Notes: generated by a model from the letters alone, not told the origin. Positions 51,301-59,149 are shown, counted from the first letter of the stretch. The stretch: DNA of 64,000 nucleotides from Actinoplanes xinjiangensis (GCF_003148685.1 NZ_QGGR01000007.1:372001-436000); one strand, 5' to 3'. Made by a program: numbers and translations.

Positions 51301-51534
51301 GTACGGCTCGCCGTCCACCGACGGGAACACGGTCCGCAGCACCTCGTGCCGGTCGGCGACCCTGGTCAGCGCCCGGCGCAGTGCCTCGGCGTCGAGGTCA
51401 CCGTGGAGCCGCACCACGACCGGAACGTGGTACTGGGATTGATTCGGATGCATACGGTCCAGCAGCCACAGTGCCTGCTGAGCGAAGGAGAGGGGCAGTA
51501 GCCGCGAACCGGCCGTGGTCTTCCCGGAAGGCAT
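48376..51534 (-). CDS. NRPS module C-A-PCP
   Basis: 1052 residues. Condensation domain (about 12-440) with active motif HHIACDG (His141-His142 to Gly147) and SFAQQALWLLDRM; adenylation domain (about 460-920) with IFTSGSTGEPKG, an uncommon A4 motif AFDVAAEELF, YGLTETT in place of the usual YGPTE, and LPSGKVDR; PCP (about 950-1025) with Ser987 in FFDLGGTSYTL. The basic tail RRRQGR is odd. The pocket starts Asp-Val-Glu, for which no substrate is proposed. It is the first gene of the cluster and should join its amino acid to an acyl chain delivered by the PKS ACP. No release domain. ATG 51532-51534. Confidence 0.93.
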   Translation of the reverse strand: MPSGKTTAGSRLLPLSFAQQALWLLDRMHPNQSQYHVPVVVRLHGDLDAEALRRALTRVADRHEVLRTVFPSVDGEPYQQVLPAESVPLAVADVRDREPGAAEAIARGWAEEPFDLAADRPLRAGLVRVADDEHLLVVVLHHIACDGQSMHVFFGELGRYYPAGAEPEPLTAGFADHAVEQRAAGVDGGAIGWWRDHLAGAPAALALPTDHPRPAVRSGRGATHTVGMPTALVADASALARQLRTTPFVVMTAAYAALLGRLTGGREVLIGTPVEGRSDERFEPLIGFFVNTVALRADLSGDPGFGELVRRVRSATLDAVEHAGVPFDAVVRALRLDRDPATVPLVQALITFESRPFAELRLPGLRTEVRPMFTGTAKFDLDVMIVRAPGDSGDFDVHLTYNTDLFEPGTITAFAERLLGVIAAGVADPALPLHRLPVLTAAERAVAAADDPGDRPPVTEWVRRHAVTRPTDPAVDAPGGTLSYAELDRRADAVADRVTGGVVGILLPRGPALVTAMLGVLRSGAAYLPLDLTHPSGHLRRVLAAAGARQVLTDEDNAARLDGTGAEAVLIEFDSQRSGRYAHPHPDDLAYVIFTSGSTGEPKGVGVPHRALANHALAIRDVFTLTGDDRVLQFAGAAFDVAAEELFPTWAAGACVVLCEQPPPPERLTGLLDARDVTVANLPSSYWQRWTAAIAQGDTPPPRTLRLLVVGSEPVDPSALRAWQEFSTVPVINAYGLTETTITSLTHPVTGSTGGAGVPVGTPISGVRAYVLDEHLNRVPAGVTGELYIGGAGLARGYLGRADLTAERFLPDPYAVAPGSRMHRTGDLARRRHDGAVEVLGRADAQLKVRGHRIEPGEVESGICTHPDVIQAAVVARAGVDGTARLAAYVVTHSGTVPEDLRQHLSALIPVYLIPDSFTCLPLLPALPSGKVDRTALPDPQPPVTRGIGRTEAGTATEHLLATVWRDVLGLDRVGTDDNFFDLGGTSYTLATVHARLGEHFDGLPLIALYEHPTISALAGHLTHTGERTVAAGDADARHIGRSRLHRRRQGR

Positions 51535-51588
51535 GGCGCCATCAAAACGGCCGCCGCGGATTTGAGGCCAGCATTTAGTCTCAGCGGA

Positions 51589-52560
51589 ATGTTGGTGCTT
51601 CGATTCGACGCTGACGACCTGGCCTCGGTACGTTTCGCCTGTTCGCCGCTGCAAGAGGTCGTGATGAGCCTCTGGATCTGGCAGAACCCCAGCCGCTACG
51701 CGATCCACCTGCCCCTGGTGCGCATGTCGGCTTCACGACTGTCCGGGGTCGACTGGCCCCTGTTGCAGGCACTGATCGGGCCGGCCGGATTCCTGCCCGA
51801 CTTCCTCACCCCGCACCCGGCCGTCCCACGCCCCGACATCGCCGACGAACTCGACGCCGTCCGGGCCACCGCCCACGACGTGGTCCGGCAGGATCTGCGC
51901 AACGCCGCCGGCGCCGGCGGTCTGCACCCCCGCCTGCGCGCCGCCGACACCGACCCGGCCGGGCTGCTCACCGAGATCACCGCGACGCTGCACGACTACT
52001 GGCGGCTGATCCTCGAACCGCACTGGCCGACCCTGCGCGCCGCCCTGGAGGCGGACATCCTCTACCGCGCCAAACGGCTCGCCGACAAAGGCGCCCAAGG
52101 CCTGTTCAACGACATCGACCGGATCATGAGCTGGGGCAACGGTGAACTGCGGATCGACGAGCCCGGTCTCCAGGCCGAGGTCGACGTCAGCGGCCGCGGA
52201 CTGACCTTCACCCCGTCGCTGTTCTGCAACCGCGCGGTCACCCTGATCGACACGTCCCAGCCGCCGCGGCTCTGGTATCCGGCACGCGGCCGCGGCACCG
52301 TCTGGGGCACCCGCACCGCCCCCTCCGAACAGGCGCTCGCCGACCTGCTCGGCCGCAGCCGCTCGCAGATCCTGCAAACCCTCAACCAGCCGCTCAACAC
52401 CGCCGAACTCGCCCGCCGGCTCAGCCTCAGCCCCGGCGCGGTCAGCCAGCACCTCGGCGTCCTGAGCCGGGCCGGCCTGCTCGACCGGTCCCGGCACGGA
52501 CATGCCGTCCTCTACTCGCGGACCACGCTCGGTGAGCGGCTGATGAGCCAGATGACCTGA
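51589..52560 (+). CDS. ArsR-type winged-helix regulator (DUF5937-like)
   Basis: 323 residues. The N-terminal two thirds match the DUF5937-type region of large actinobacterial ArsR proteins (LRFDADDLASVRFACSPLQEVVMSL). The C-terminal winged helix is LNTAELARRLSLSPGAVSQHLGVLSRAGLLDRSRHGHAVLYSRT. The ATG at 51589 follows a TAGTCT box by seven bases, so a leaderless mRNA is likely. It is divergent from the first gene of the NRPS-PKS operon with 54 bases between starts, which makes it the natural regulator of the cluster, unless it only controls itself. Confidence 0.85.
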   Translation: MLVLRFDADDLASVRFACSPLQEVVMSLWIWQNPSRYAIHLPLVRMSASRLSGVDWPLLQALIGPAGFLPDFLTPHPAVPRPDIADELDAVRATAHDVVRQDLRNAAGAGGLHPRLRAADTDPAGLLTEITATLHDYWRLILEPHWPTLRAALEADILYRAKRLADKGAQGLFNDIDRIMSWGNGELRIDEPGLQAEVDVSGRGLTFTPSLFCNRAVTLIDTSQPPRLWYPARGRGTVWGTRTAPSEQALADLLGRSRSQILQTLNQPLNTAELARRLSLSPGAVSQHLGVLSRAGLLDRSRHGHAVLYSRTTLGERLMSQMT

Positions 52561-52606
52561 CCGTACGGCCTTGCCGCCCGCGGAGATCTTCGGATACCAA
52601 TGGGTG

Positions 52607-53149
52607 ATGATCCGGGGCGAAAAGGTGGGGCTGCGAGCCCGCCACGAGGACGACGTGGCGGTTCTGCACGCCGAACTGTATGACGACGTGCGCACCCAGG
52701 CACTTGCCGACTCCGCCCCGTGGCGGCCGATCCGGGCCGACGCCGAGAAGTCGCCGTATGCGGTGGGGGAGCACTCCGACGACATCGCGTACTTCTCGGT
52801 GGTCGAACTCGGGACCGGCGCCCTGGCCGGTGAGGCACTGCTCTGGGGCATCGACACGTACAACCGGCGGGCCCATCTCGGGCTGTCCGTCCTCCCGGCC
52901 AAACGCGGCCTGGGCCTGGGCACCGACATCGTCCGGGCACTGTGCGCCTACGGGTTCGCGGTCCGCGGGCTGCACCGGCTGCAGATCGAGACCGCCGCCG
53001 CGAACACCGCGATGATCCACGCCGGACAGCGCGCCGGATTCACCGTCGAGGGCACCCTGCGCCGCTCGGCCTGGGGTTACGGCGAGTTCACCGACGAGGT
53101 GATCCTGGGCCTGCTCGACGACGAGTGGAAGGCCCTCGCGGACGGCTAG
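52607..53149 (+). CDS. GNAT N-acetyltransferase (RimJ/RimL-like)
   Basis: 180 residues. The acetyl-CoA loop is LPAKRGLGLGTDIVRALCAYGF (R/Q-x-x-G-x-G/A motif) with HRLQIETAAANTAMIHAGQRAGFTVEG after it, as in RimJ/RimL and antibiotic-acetylating relatives. ATG 52607 is chosen; GTG 52604 is also in frame. It lies 46 bases after the ArsR-type gene on the same strand. The acceptor is unknown; a resistance role is possible given the nearby cluster. Confidence 0.85.
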   Translation: MIRGEKVGLRARHEDDVAVLHAELYDDVRTQALADSAPWRPIRADAEKSPYAVGEHSDDIAYFSVVELGTGALAGEALLWGIDTYNRRAHLGLSVLPAKRGLGLGTDIVRALCAYGFAVRGLHRLQIETAAANTAMIHAGQRAGFTVEGTLRRSAWGYGEFTDEVILGLLDDEWKALADG

Positions 53150-53207
53150 GCCGCGACCGCGCCGCCACGCTGCATGCCGTCGCGGGCGCGGACGTCTCGA
53201 CGGGAGG

Positions 53208-53360
53208 TCACCCGGCGTGCTCCGGGGGCTCATTCCGGCGCGGGGGCCGGAACTCGGCATCGGACCCGCGGCGCCGGATCGGAATCACGACACCGTCCCG
53301 GTCGGGCTTTCCGGCCGGTGGCGGGTCGACGGGTTCGAGGGGCTCGGTGATGGGCACCAT
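53208..53360 (-). CDS. Small proline-rich protein of 50 residues
   Basis: An ATG at 53358-53360 preceded by GGAAAGG at good spacing opens a 51-codon frame with strongly G/C third positions, as in real genes here. The product starts MVPITEPLEPVDPPPAGKPD and continues with basic stretches (IPIRRR, PPRRNEPPEHAG). There is no signal peptide, Cys or core-like leader. It lies 121 bases downstream of the GH5 gene on the same strand. Function unknown. Confidence 0.5.
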   Translation of the reverse strand: MVPITEPLEPVDPPPAGKPDRDGVVIPIRRRGSDAEFRPPRRNEPPEHAG

Positions 53361-53481
53361 GGCGGGCCTTTCCGGGAGAGCGGTGAACGGCCATCATGCC
53401 CTCCGGGTACGACATCTCCCACCGCGACGCCGGCACCGGCGGAGACCGGTGCCGGCCGTGGTCGTGCTCACCGGGAGACAC

Positions 53482-54963
53482 TCAGGAGATCGCGACGTCG
53501 TCGAACCAGACGGTGCCCCGGTTGTCACCGGACTTCAGGTGCAGCTGGACACCGGCCGCGCCGCGCGGGGCGACCGTCTCGACGACGAGCTTCGTCCAGC
53601 CGGTGGTGCCCTGCGGCAGCCGGTTCGAGCTGTGCTGGGTGATCCACCGGCCGTTGCCGTCGAACCAGCTCAGCGTGATCTCGGTGATGCCGGTCGCGGA
53701 CGCGCCCCGGGCGTACGCCTCGGCCCGCCACCGGTGCCCGGCCTGCACCGGCGTGATCGGCGAGGTGACCAGCGACGGCAGGCCCGCCGAGGTGCGCGTG
53801 GTCCCGGCGAACCGGGCCGCCGCCTGACCGGTACGGGCGACGCCGGTGGTGATCCTGCCGCCGCCCGCCTTCGGCAGGTTCTGCCGCCACGGCGAGTCCG
53901 GCGGAGGCGCCTCGAAACCGAGGTTGAGCACCGAGTTCGGGGTGGCGCCGGTGGTCCAGGCGCCCTTGACCACGGCGGCCGCCGCCTTCGGGGAGCCGTC
54001 GGTGCGGTGCAGTCCGAACCGGTACTGGGCCGGCTTCTCCGACACCGCCGAGTGGGCCGGGATCGCGCCGGGCACGAAATCGGTGAGCGTCCACGGCGAC
54101 ACCGAGCGCACACCGGCCTCGCGGGCCGCCCGGAACACCCGGGCCAGGAACGCCGCCTGCTCGCCCTCGCTGTCGGTGGCGCTGCTCAGACCGGTCTCAC
54201 CGATCACGATCGGCGACGGCGACACCGCGGCCTGCGCCTTGCGGATCTCCGCGAGCGACCGCTCGGAGCTGCCGTAGAAGTGGAAGTCGTAGTAGTCCAG
54301 GGGAGTGGCGGCCAGCGCCTTCTTGATCTTCGCCAGGCCGGGGGCGCCGGTCTGGCCGTCCACCGACAGGGTCAGCGGCATCGCCGGAGCGACCGCCCGG
54401 ACCGCCGGGATCACCCGGCGCACCCACGCCACGGCCGCGGCGTCACCGGGCTGGAACTCGTTCTTCAACTCGACGGCGATCACCCGCGGATCGTTGGCGT
54501 ACGGTGCCAGCACGGCCTTCGCCCAGTTGATGCTCCGGCCGACCTCGGTGTAGCCGTCCCACCAGTCGAACAGGGTCAGCTTCACCGTCATCCGGTGCTT
54601 CGCGGCGATGCCGATGAAGGTGCTGAGGCGCTCGGCGTACCCGCTGAGGGGTTTGGGGTAACCGAAAGCCTGCGGGAAGACGATGACCCGCACGTTGTCG
54701 GCGCCCAGCGCGGCGGCCTTCGCCAGGTCCGCCTCGATCCGCTTCGCGTCGAACTCGGTCCACATCGACGACCAGGCGGCGTTCGACGGGTAGTAGTTGA
54801 TGCTCTTGGCCACCCGCACCGACGCGAGCCGGCCGGTCAGGGTCGGCAGGGCGGCCGAGGACACCCCGGTCGCGGAGTCGGCCGTGGCCGGCGCCGGGGG
54901 AGCCACCATGCCGAGGGTGAGCGCGGAGGCCAGGACGGCCGCGCGGAAGCGTGCGCTGCGCAT
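53482..54963 (-). CDS. Secreted GH5-type glycosidase with C-terminal jelly-roll domain
   Basis: 493 residues. A signal peptide (about 1-29, PATA-DS) is followed by a TIM-barrel domain to about 330, with acid/base Glu in ELKNEFQP (Asn-Glu pair) and nucleophile Glu in IVIGETGLSS, the GH5 arrangement. The last 150 residues (LNLGFEAPPPDSPWRQN ... TVWFDDVAIS) form a carbohydrate-binding jelly-roll domain of the CBM4/9-like or CBM6-like class. It probably hydrolyses beta-mannan, beta-glucan or a related polymer outside the cell. A TAGGCC-N19-GGCCTA inverted repeat lies just upstream at 54971-55001. Confidence 0.82.
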   Translation of the reverse strand: MRSARFRAAVLASALTLGMVAPPAPATADSATGVSSAALPTLTGRLASVRVAKSINYYPSNAAWSSMWTEFDAKRIEADLAKAAALGADNVRVIVFPQAFGYPKPLSGYAERLSTFIGIAAKHRMTVKLTLFDWWDGYTEVGRSINWAKAVLAPYANDPRVIAVELKNEFQPGDAAAVAWVRRVIPAVRAVAPAMPLTLSVDGQTGAPGLAKIKKALAATPLDYYDFHFYGSSERSLAEIRKAQAAVSPSPIVIGETGLSSATDSEGEQAAFLARVFRAAREAGVRSVSPWTLTDFVPGAIPAHSAVSEKPAQYRFGLHRTDGSPKAAAAVVKGAWTTGATPNSVLNLGFEAPPPDSPWRQNLPKAGGGRITTGVARTGQAAARFAGTTRTSAGLPSLVTSPITPVQAGHRWRAEAYARGASATGITEITLSWFDGNGRWITQHSSNRLPQGTTGWTKLVVETVAPRGAAGVQLHLKSGDNRGTVWFDDVAIS

Positions 54964-55071
54964 GAAGGGGTAGGCCTCTCTCGCGGATGCGGAATGGCCT
55001 ACTGATCGGCGTGCGACGGCGCTGACGGCAGAGCGGGTGGAGGGCGAAGGTGTTGCGTTTCGGTCGCCGGG

Positions 55072-55377
55072 TCAGGCGCCGGTTGCCATCCGGATCAGCG
55101 CGTTGCCACCCAGGAGCAGAACGTCCGCGCCGGCGACGAACGCCATGCCGCGCTTCAGCAGTTGCGCGGCCTGCTCCGAAACCCCGGCGGCGAAACCGCG
55201 CACCACCAGGATGATCGCGCACACCACCAGCGGGACCCCGGCGATCAGGAGCAGGCCGACCTGCCACGGTGTGTCGCCGCCGGCCACCAGCAGGCCGATC
55301 AGCACGGCCGGCAGGATGCCGAAGAACAGGACGGCGAGTACGGCGTACCAGCGCAGGGGTGCGATCGTGTTGCTCAC
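55072..55377 (-). CDS. Small membrane protein
   Basis: 101 residues with three hydrophobic helices: WYAVLAVLFFGILPAVLIGLLVAG, VGLLLIAGVPLVVCAIILVV and a weaker third around FVAGADVLLLGG. No known family recognised. It lies 28 bases beyond the end of the next gene on the same strand. Confidence 0.6.
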   Translation of the reverse strand: MSNTIAPLRWYAVLAVLFFGILPAVLIGLLVAGGDTPWQVGLLLIAGVPLVVCAIILVVRGFAAGVSEQAAQLLKRGMAFVAGADVLLLGGNALIRMATGA

Positions 55378-55405
55378 GGCGCAGATCGTAGCCGGGCTCC
55401 CGGGG

Positions 55406-56107
55406 TCAGCCGGCGTCGCCGCACTCGGGGGTCTGCACGGTGGGCTCGTTCTTGACGATCCGGGCGGCGGCGAGATCCGCGGGGCTCCAGACGTCGTGGG
55501 CGCGGGCCGGTCGCGGTGCGAGCCGGTGGTTCGTACGCTCCCAGCCCTTGCCGCCGACGAAGAAGTCCATCCGCGCGGTTCGCCACAGCTGCACGTCGAG
55601 GAGTTGGGCGGGGCGGCCCATCCGCTGCCACGCCGCCTGGAGGGCGTCGCGCTGCACCCAGATCTTCATCTGGTGGCACGGCGGGATCGTCGCGATGTGG
55701 ACCTGCGGCCGGCGGCTGTCCTCGTCTCCGGTGGAGTGCAGCACCACGTCGGTCACCGGCAGCGACGACATGTTGCGGATCATCATCCGGGTCACGTGCT
55801 TACGGGGGTCCGGCTTGTCGGTGTAGGGCCCGGACTCCCAGAACGTCACCAGCGAGGACCAGCGCTGCTCGTCACGCTCCAGCGCGCGTGTGTTCAGCCG
55901 CTGCTGATCCCGCATCAGCTGCTGCTGGTCCTGGTAGGTGGTCAGCGCGATCACCCCGCTCGGAACGGCCAGGGCGACCAGCAGCAGGTTCACCCACACC
56001 TGCCGGACCTGCGTCCGCACCTCCAGCCGGCGCAGTTCATCGGCGGGTACGGCACGACGGCGGATGACGCGGACCCGGGCTTTCGTCGCCGGCAACTTGA
56101 AGAGCAC
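55406..56107 (-). CDS. Hypothetical single-pass membrane protein
   Basis: 233 residues. A short basic cytoplasmic N-terminus, one hydrophobic helix (WVNLLLVALAVPSGVIALT, about 38-56), a short coiled-coil-like stretch (QDQQQLMRDQQRLNTRALERDEQRW) and a beta-rich outer domain (VTRMMIRNMSSLPVTDVVLHSTGD). GTG start 56105-56107. It is divergent from the four-gene cassette at 56320-59149 and may be part of it. Function unknown. Confidence 0.65.
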   Translation of the reverse strand: MLFKLPATKARVRVIRRRAVPADELRRLEVRTQVRQVWVNLLLVALAVPSGVIALTTYQDQQQLMRDQQRLNTRALERDEQRWSSLVTFWESGPYTDKPDPRKHVTRMMIRNMSSLPVTDVVLHSTGDEDSRRPQVHIATIPPCHQMKIWVQRDALQAAWQRMGRPAQLLDVQLWRTARMDFFVGGKGWERTNHRLAPRPARAHDVWSPADLAAARIVKNEPTVQTPECGDAG

Positions 56108-56319
56108 GCCCAGAAGAATGAGACTTCACCCGAAATTTCCGGATGTTTAACACGCTGGTGTCCCTCTTCAGGGTCATCCCGGCACACCGCGCCGGATACC
56201 ACCGGCCGGGTTCCTTCACCATCTGCGGATTCCCGCGTCCTGCGGCCGGTGGATCGAACCACATCCGGGTCCGCTGCTGTTGTTACGGTCGTATCCGGCT
56301 TCGCGGGGGAGGCTCCACC

Positions 56320-56730
56320 ATGGTCGATGAGATGCAGGGCGCCGTGTTCGGCGGTCCGCTGGAACGGCTGCGCCAGGCCGCGCGGGTCGACCTGCCCCGC
56401 CTGGCGGACGAGTACGCGCAGATCCGCAACGCGTGCGAGACCACGTCCAGTTATGACGACAAGTTCGACAGGCCCGCCTACTTCGGGCCGCCGGCGCTCA
56501 AAGGCGCCTGGGTTCAGCTGCGCGACATCGTCTGGGCCGCCACCGGGGAGACCGGCGAGAACCTGTGGGAGCTGTCCCAGGGGCTGGAGGCCGCGCTCAA
56601 CAGGTTCGTCCACGAGGACACCGTGGCGGGCGCCGAGATGCTCGAGGTCCGGGACCGGATGCAGGGTGACACGTCCCAGGCCAACGACGAGTGGACGGTC
56701 GGCTACGACGGCGGTTCCTACCCGCGATAG
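56320..56730 (+). CDS. Small helical protein, possibly WXG/ESX-like
   Basis: 136 residues with no signal peptide. It is mostly amphipathic helix (GGPLERLRQAARVDLPRLADEYAQIRNACE ... LKGAWVQLRDIVWAATGETGENLWELSQGLEAAL) in a helix-turn-helix hairpin like that of WXG100/EspC substrates of type VII secretion; an exact W-x-G is absent. ATG 56320 after GGGGGAGG. First of four same-strand genes with short gaps (10, 22 and -4 bases). The family assignment is inference from shape and context. Confidence 0.6.
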   Translation: MVDEMQGAVFGGPLERLRQAARVDLPRLADEYAQIRNACETTSSYDDKFDRPAYFGPPALKGAWVQLRDIVWAATGETGENLWELSQGLEAALNRFVHEDTVAGAEMLEVRDRMQGDTSQANDEWTVGYDGGSYPR

Positions 56731-56740
56731 GGGTGGCACG

Positions 56741-57778
56741 ATGGCGGAGTTCCCGCAGAGTCTCGAATACGCGATCAGCAGCCTCGTCAACACGCTGGTC
56801 TACAAGATCATGACCCGTGAGGGTGATACCGACGCTCTGGAGGAGTTCGTCCAGGTCACCGGAATCCCCTACGTCAGTGACGTCACGGTCCGGGACTACG
56901 CCACGCAGAAGGCCAAGGAGATCTGGGGCCCCTACATGGAGCTTCCGGTGCCCTCGTCCTTCGACCCGGCGATCGAGGCCCTGGCCGGCGCGCATCACCG
57001 GCTCACCAACACCGGAGTGACCAGCATCGAGGACGCCGAGGCCTTCAGTCTGGATGCGCTGATCCCGGACTTCATGACGGACTTCAGTGTCAACCAGGCC
57101 GGCTGGCGTGGCGCGACGATCGACGCCGTCCGCAGCGGCTACCTCGATCGATGGGGTGGGATGGTGTTCCTCCAGGCCAACACCATCGCCCTGCTCTGGC
57201 TGGTGCTGCGCGGATACCAGGAACAGGTACGGCAGGCACAGAACGACGTTGTCAAACTCGTGAACCTCGCCGAGCAGGTGATCGAGGCGTACGACCCGTC
57301 GTCGATGTGCGGATCCACCGACAGCAAGAACCTCACCTTCAACATCGCCATCGGTGTGCTGGGTGTGCTGTCCGCGGGCGCCGGCGCCGCCGGAATGGCC
57401 GTCACCTCCATCGTCTCCGCCGTCGGCGGGGCTGTCCTCGGAGTGGCCAAAGACAAGTACGAACCGGACGCACCCCCGGACTCGGACATCGGGGGCGACA
57501 GTGTGGCCGCGATCTGGCAGAGCATTCTCAACGCGACCGACAGGTTGCGCCAGCAGTTCGAAGCGTCGGAGCGGGAACTCCACGACATCATCGAGGGCTT
57601 CCACAGCGGAGTCGTCAACGGAAGCATCCGGCTCGGAAAGTCCGACCGTGGTGGGAAGGTGACCGTTCCGGCGCTGGAAGCGCTCCGGTCGAAGCCGCTG
57701 GGCCCGGGCACCACCGGCGTGGAACGACCGTACGTGGGTTCGGCCAGCCCGGATCCGGCACATTCCCCGGAATACTGA
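56741..57778 (+). CDS. Large helical protein with a glycine/alanine hydrophobic segment
   Basis: 345 residues. N-terminal helices (SLEYAISSLVNTLVYKIM), a middle helical region with WRGATIDAVRSGYLDRWGGMVFLQANTIALLWLVLRGYQEQVRQAQNDVVKLVN, a hydrophobic Gly/Ala-rich segment (IAIGVLGVLSAGAGAAGMAVTSIVSAVGGAVLGVA, about 203-238) and a polar tail. The layout recalls long WXG/PPE-like or LXG-type proteins linked to type VII secretion that carry a transmembrane glycine-zipper. It follows the small helical gene by ten bases. Family not identified. Confidence 0.6.
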   Translation: MAEFPQSLEYAISSLVNTLVYKIMTREGDTDALEEFVQVTGIPYVSDVTVRDYATQKAKEIWGPYMELPVPSSFDPAIEALAGAHHRLTNTGVTSIEDAEAFSLDALIPDFMTDFSVNQAGWRGATIDAVRSGYLDRWGGMVFLQANTIALLWLVLRGYQEQVRQAQNDVVKLVNLAEQVIEAYDPSSMCGSTDSKNLTFNIAIGVLGVLSAGAGAAGMAVTSIVSAVGGAVLGVAKDKYEPDAPPDSDIGGDSVAAIWQSILNATDRLRQQFEASERELHDIIEGFHSGVVNGSIRLGKSDRGGKVTVPALEALRSKPLGPGTTGVERPYVGSASPDPAHSPEY

Positions 57779-57800
57779 TCCAAGATCGGGAGGCGAGAAG

Positions 57801-58337
57801 ATGGCTGCCATCGCAGACGATCTCCGGGCGATAGTCGTCACGGCGACCTCACCTGACGGGCGTATCGAGGGCCGGATGGAGTCGCTCGAGTACATCACGT
57901 TGCGCTTCTTGTCCGACAGCTACGAGCAGTACTATCGGCGCCGCGACGCCGAGTCGCTGGCACATCAACTGGGTCGCGGTGCGACGCTGATGGCCACGGC
58001 TTACCAGAGGGCCCGGCGGGCGGTCATGCTCACACACAGCTTCGAGCGTTACAGCTCCCTGAGGCCCCCGTTCTCGTCCCGGCATCGTGAGTACCTCGAG
58101 CGTGGCGCGGAGATCAGGTCTCGCGGCGGTTCCCCGGACCGGGAGATCCAGGTGACGGCGGTCGCCCTCATGGAATACCACGTGATCATCACGCCCGATG
58201 TGCTGGACCGCCACGAAGAGCGGGGATTCCTGCAACTGGCGGATGCCGCGATGAACGACCTCCGAGCGGACCATCGGCGGGCACACACGGCACTGCGACA
58301 TGAGCTGTACCTGAAGTACAAGGACAGGGAACGGTGA
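57801..58337 (+). CDS. YbaB/EbfC-like protein
   Basis: 178 residues. The N-terminal 85 residues (IVVTATSPDGRIEGRMESLEYITLRFL, then a helix with LAHQLGRGATLMATAYQRARRAVM) have the strand-strand-strand-helix order of YbaB/EbfC proteins, which in actinomycetes often accompany type VII secretion genes. The C-terminal half is charged and helical. It overlaps the lipoprotein gene by GTGA and follows the previous gene by 22 bases. Confidence 0.6.
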   Translation: MAAIADDLRAIVVTATSPDGRIEGRMESLEYITLRFLSDSYEQYYRRRDAESLAHQLGRGATLMATAYQRARRAVMLTHSFERYSSLRPPFSSRHREYLERGAEIRSRGGSPDREIQVTAVALMEYHVIITPDVLDRHEERGFLQLADAAMNDLRADHRRAHTALRHELYLKYKDRER

Positions 58338-59149
58338 AGGTCCGGGGACTTCCGCGGCGGCGCCTTCTCGTCGCCGTGCTCGGCGCGGCTGTGACCGTCG
58401 GCATGACCGCGAGCTGCACCGGGCCATCCGGCGACACCGACCCACCCGGCCCGTCGCCGAGCCCTGACCCGTCGATGTTGCAGGACGACCTCGCTGACGG
58501 GATCGCCGTCGAAGACCGCGGCTTCTCCACCTTCCCGGTACCGGGCGGCAGCGACACCGGGCGCATCATCGGTGCGGCGGCGGTCATCCGGAACACGACG
58601 GACCGGCCGATGAGAGTCCATGTCAGGTACCGGTTCGTGGACGCCACAGGGCATGGATGGCGATCCGACGAGCTCGACGATTGGGCGGCGGTCGTCAGCG
58701 CGGGCTGGGCCTATCTGCCGCCGGGGCAGTCGGTCGAACTCGGGGATGGCGAGCAGATCGACGCGGCTGAGGCGGCCCGGGTCGCGCGGATCGTGCTCTA
58801 CGTCAACGGTGAGGGAACGCCGACGACAAAGGCGTCCGTGCTGCTGCGCGCGAAAATCGACAAGTTGCTGCCCCGGCCCGCAGGCGGCGGGTGGGACTAC
58901 GTGTCCTTCGATGTGGAAAGCAGCCTGTACAGATTCCGAGAGCCGAACTACGTCATGGTGTTCCGCTCTCCCGACGGGCGCCTGATCGGTGGGTGGTTCG
59001 TCGATCGCGCCCACTGGGTCGACATCGAGAAGTCGCTGCCGGAGGGCGAGACCGACGAGTACCGCAGTGGCACCAGCCGGCACACCCTGCCCACCCTGCT
59101 CCCACCCGGGATCCGGCCGGGCGACGTCACCATGTATCTGTGGCCGTGA
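58334..59149 (+). CDS. Lipoprotein of unknown function
   Basis: 271 residues. A signal sequence ends in a lipobox (VGMTASC, Cys about residue 28), followed by a Pro/Ser-rich spacer and a beta-rich domain (IIGAAAVIRNTTDRPMRVHVRYRFVDATGHGW) similar in layout to FxLYD/DUF4352-type beta-sandwich domains. GTG start overlapping the YbaB-like stop. Fourth gene of the cassette, and the one placed outside the cytoplasmic membrane. Confidence 0.75.
   Translation: MKVRGLPRRRLLVAVLGAAVTVGMTASCTGPSGDTDPPGPSPSPDPSMLQDDLADGIAVEDRGFSTFPVPGGSDTGRIIGAAAVIRNTTDRPMRVHVRYRFVDATGHGWRSDELDDWAAVVSAGWAYLPPGQSVELGDGEQIDAAEAARVARIVLYVNGEGTPTTKASVLLRAKIDKLLPRPAGGGWDYVSFDVESSLYRFREPNYVMVFRSPDGRLIGGWFVDRAHWVDIEKSLPEGETDEYRSGTSRHTLPTLLPPGIRPGDVTMYLWP

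Noticed and set aside
39811..51534. Siderophore cluster, suggested by the EntS-like exporter and MbtH
   Set aside because: No dihydroxybenzoate, hydroxamate or iron-uptake genes are in the window, no iron-box palindrome was seen, and a PKS module is present. The exporter type alone is not evidence.
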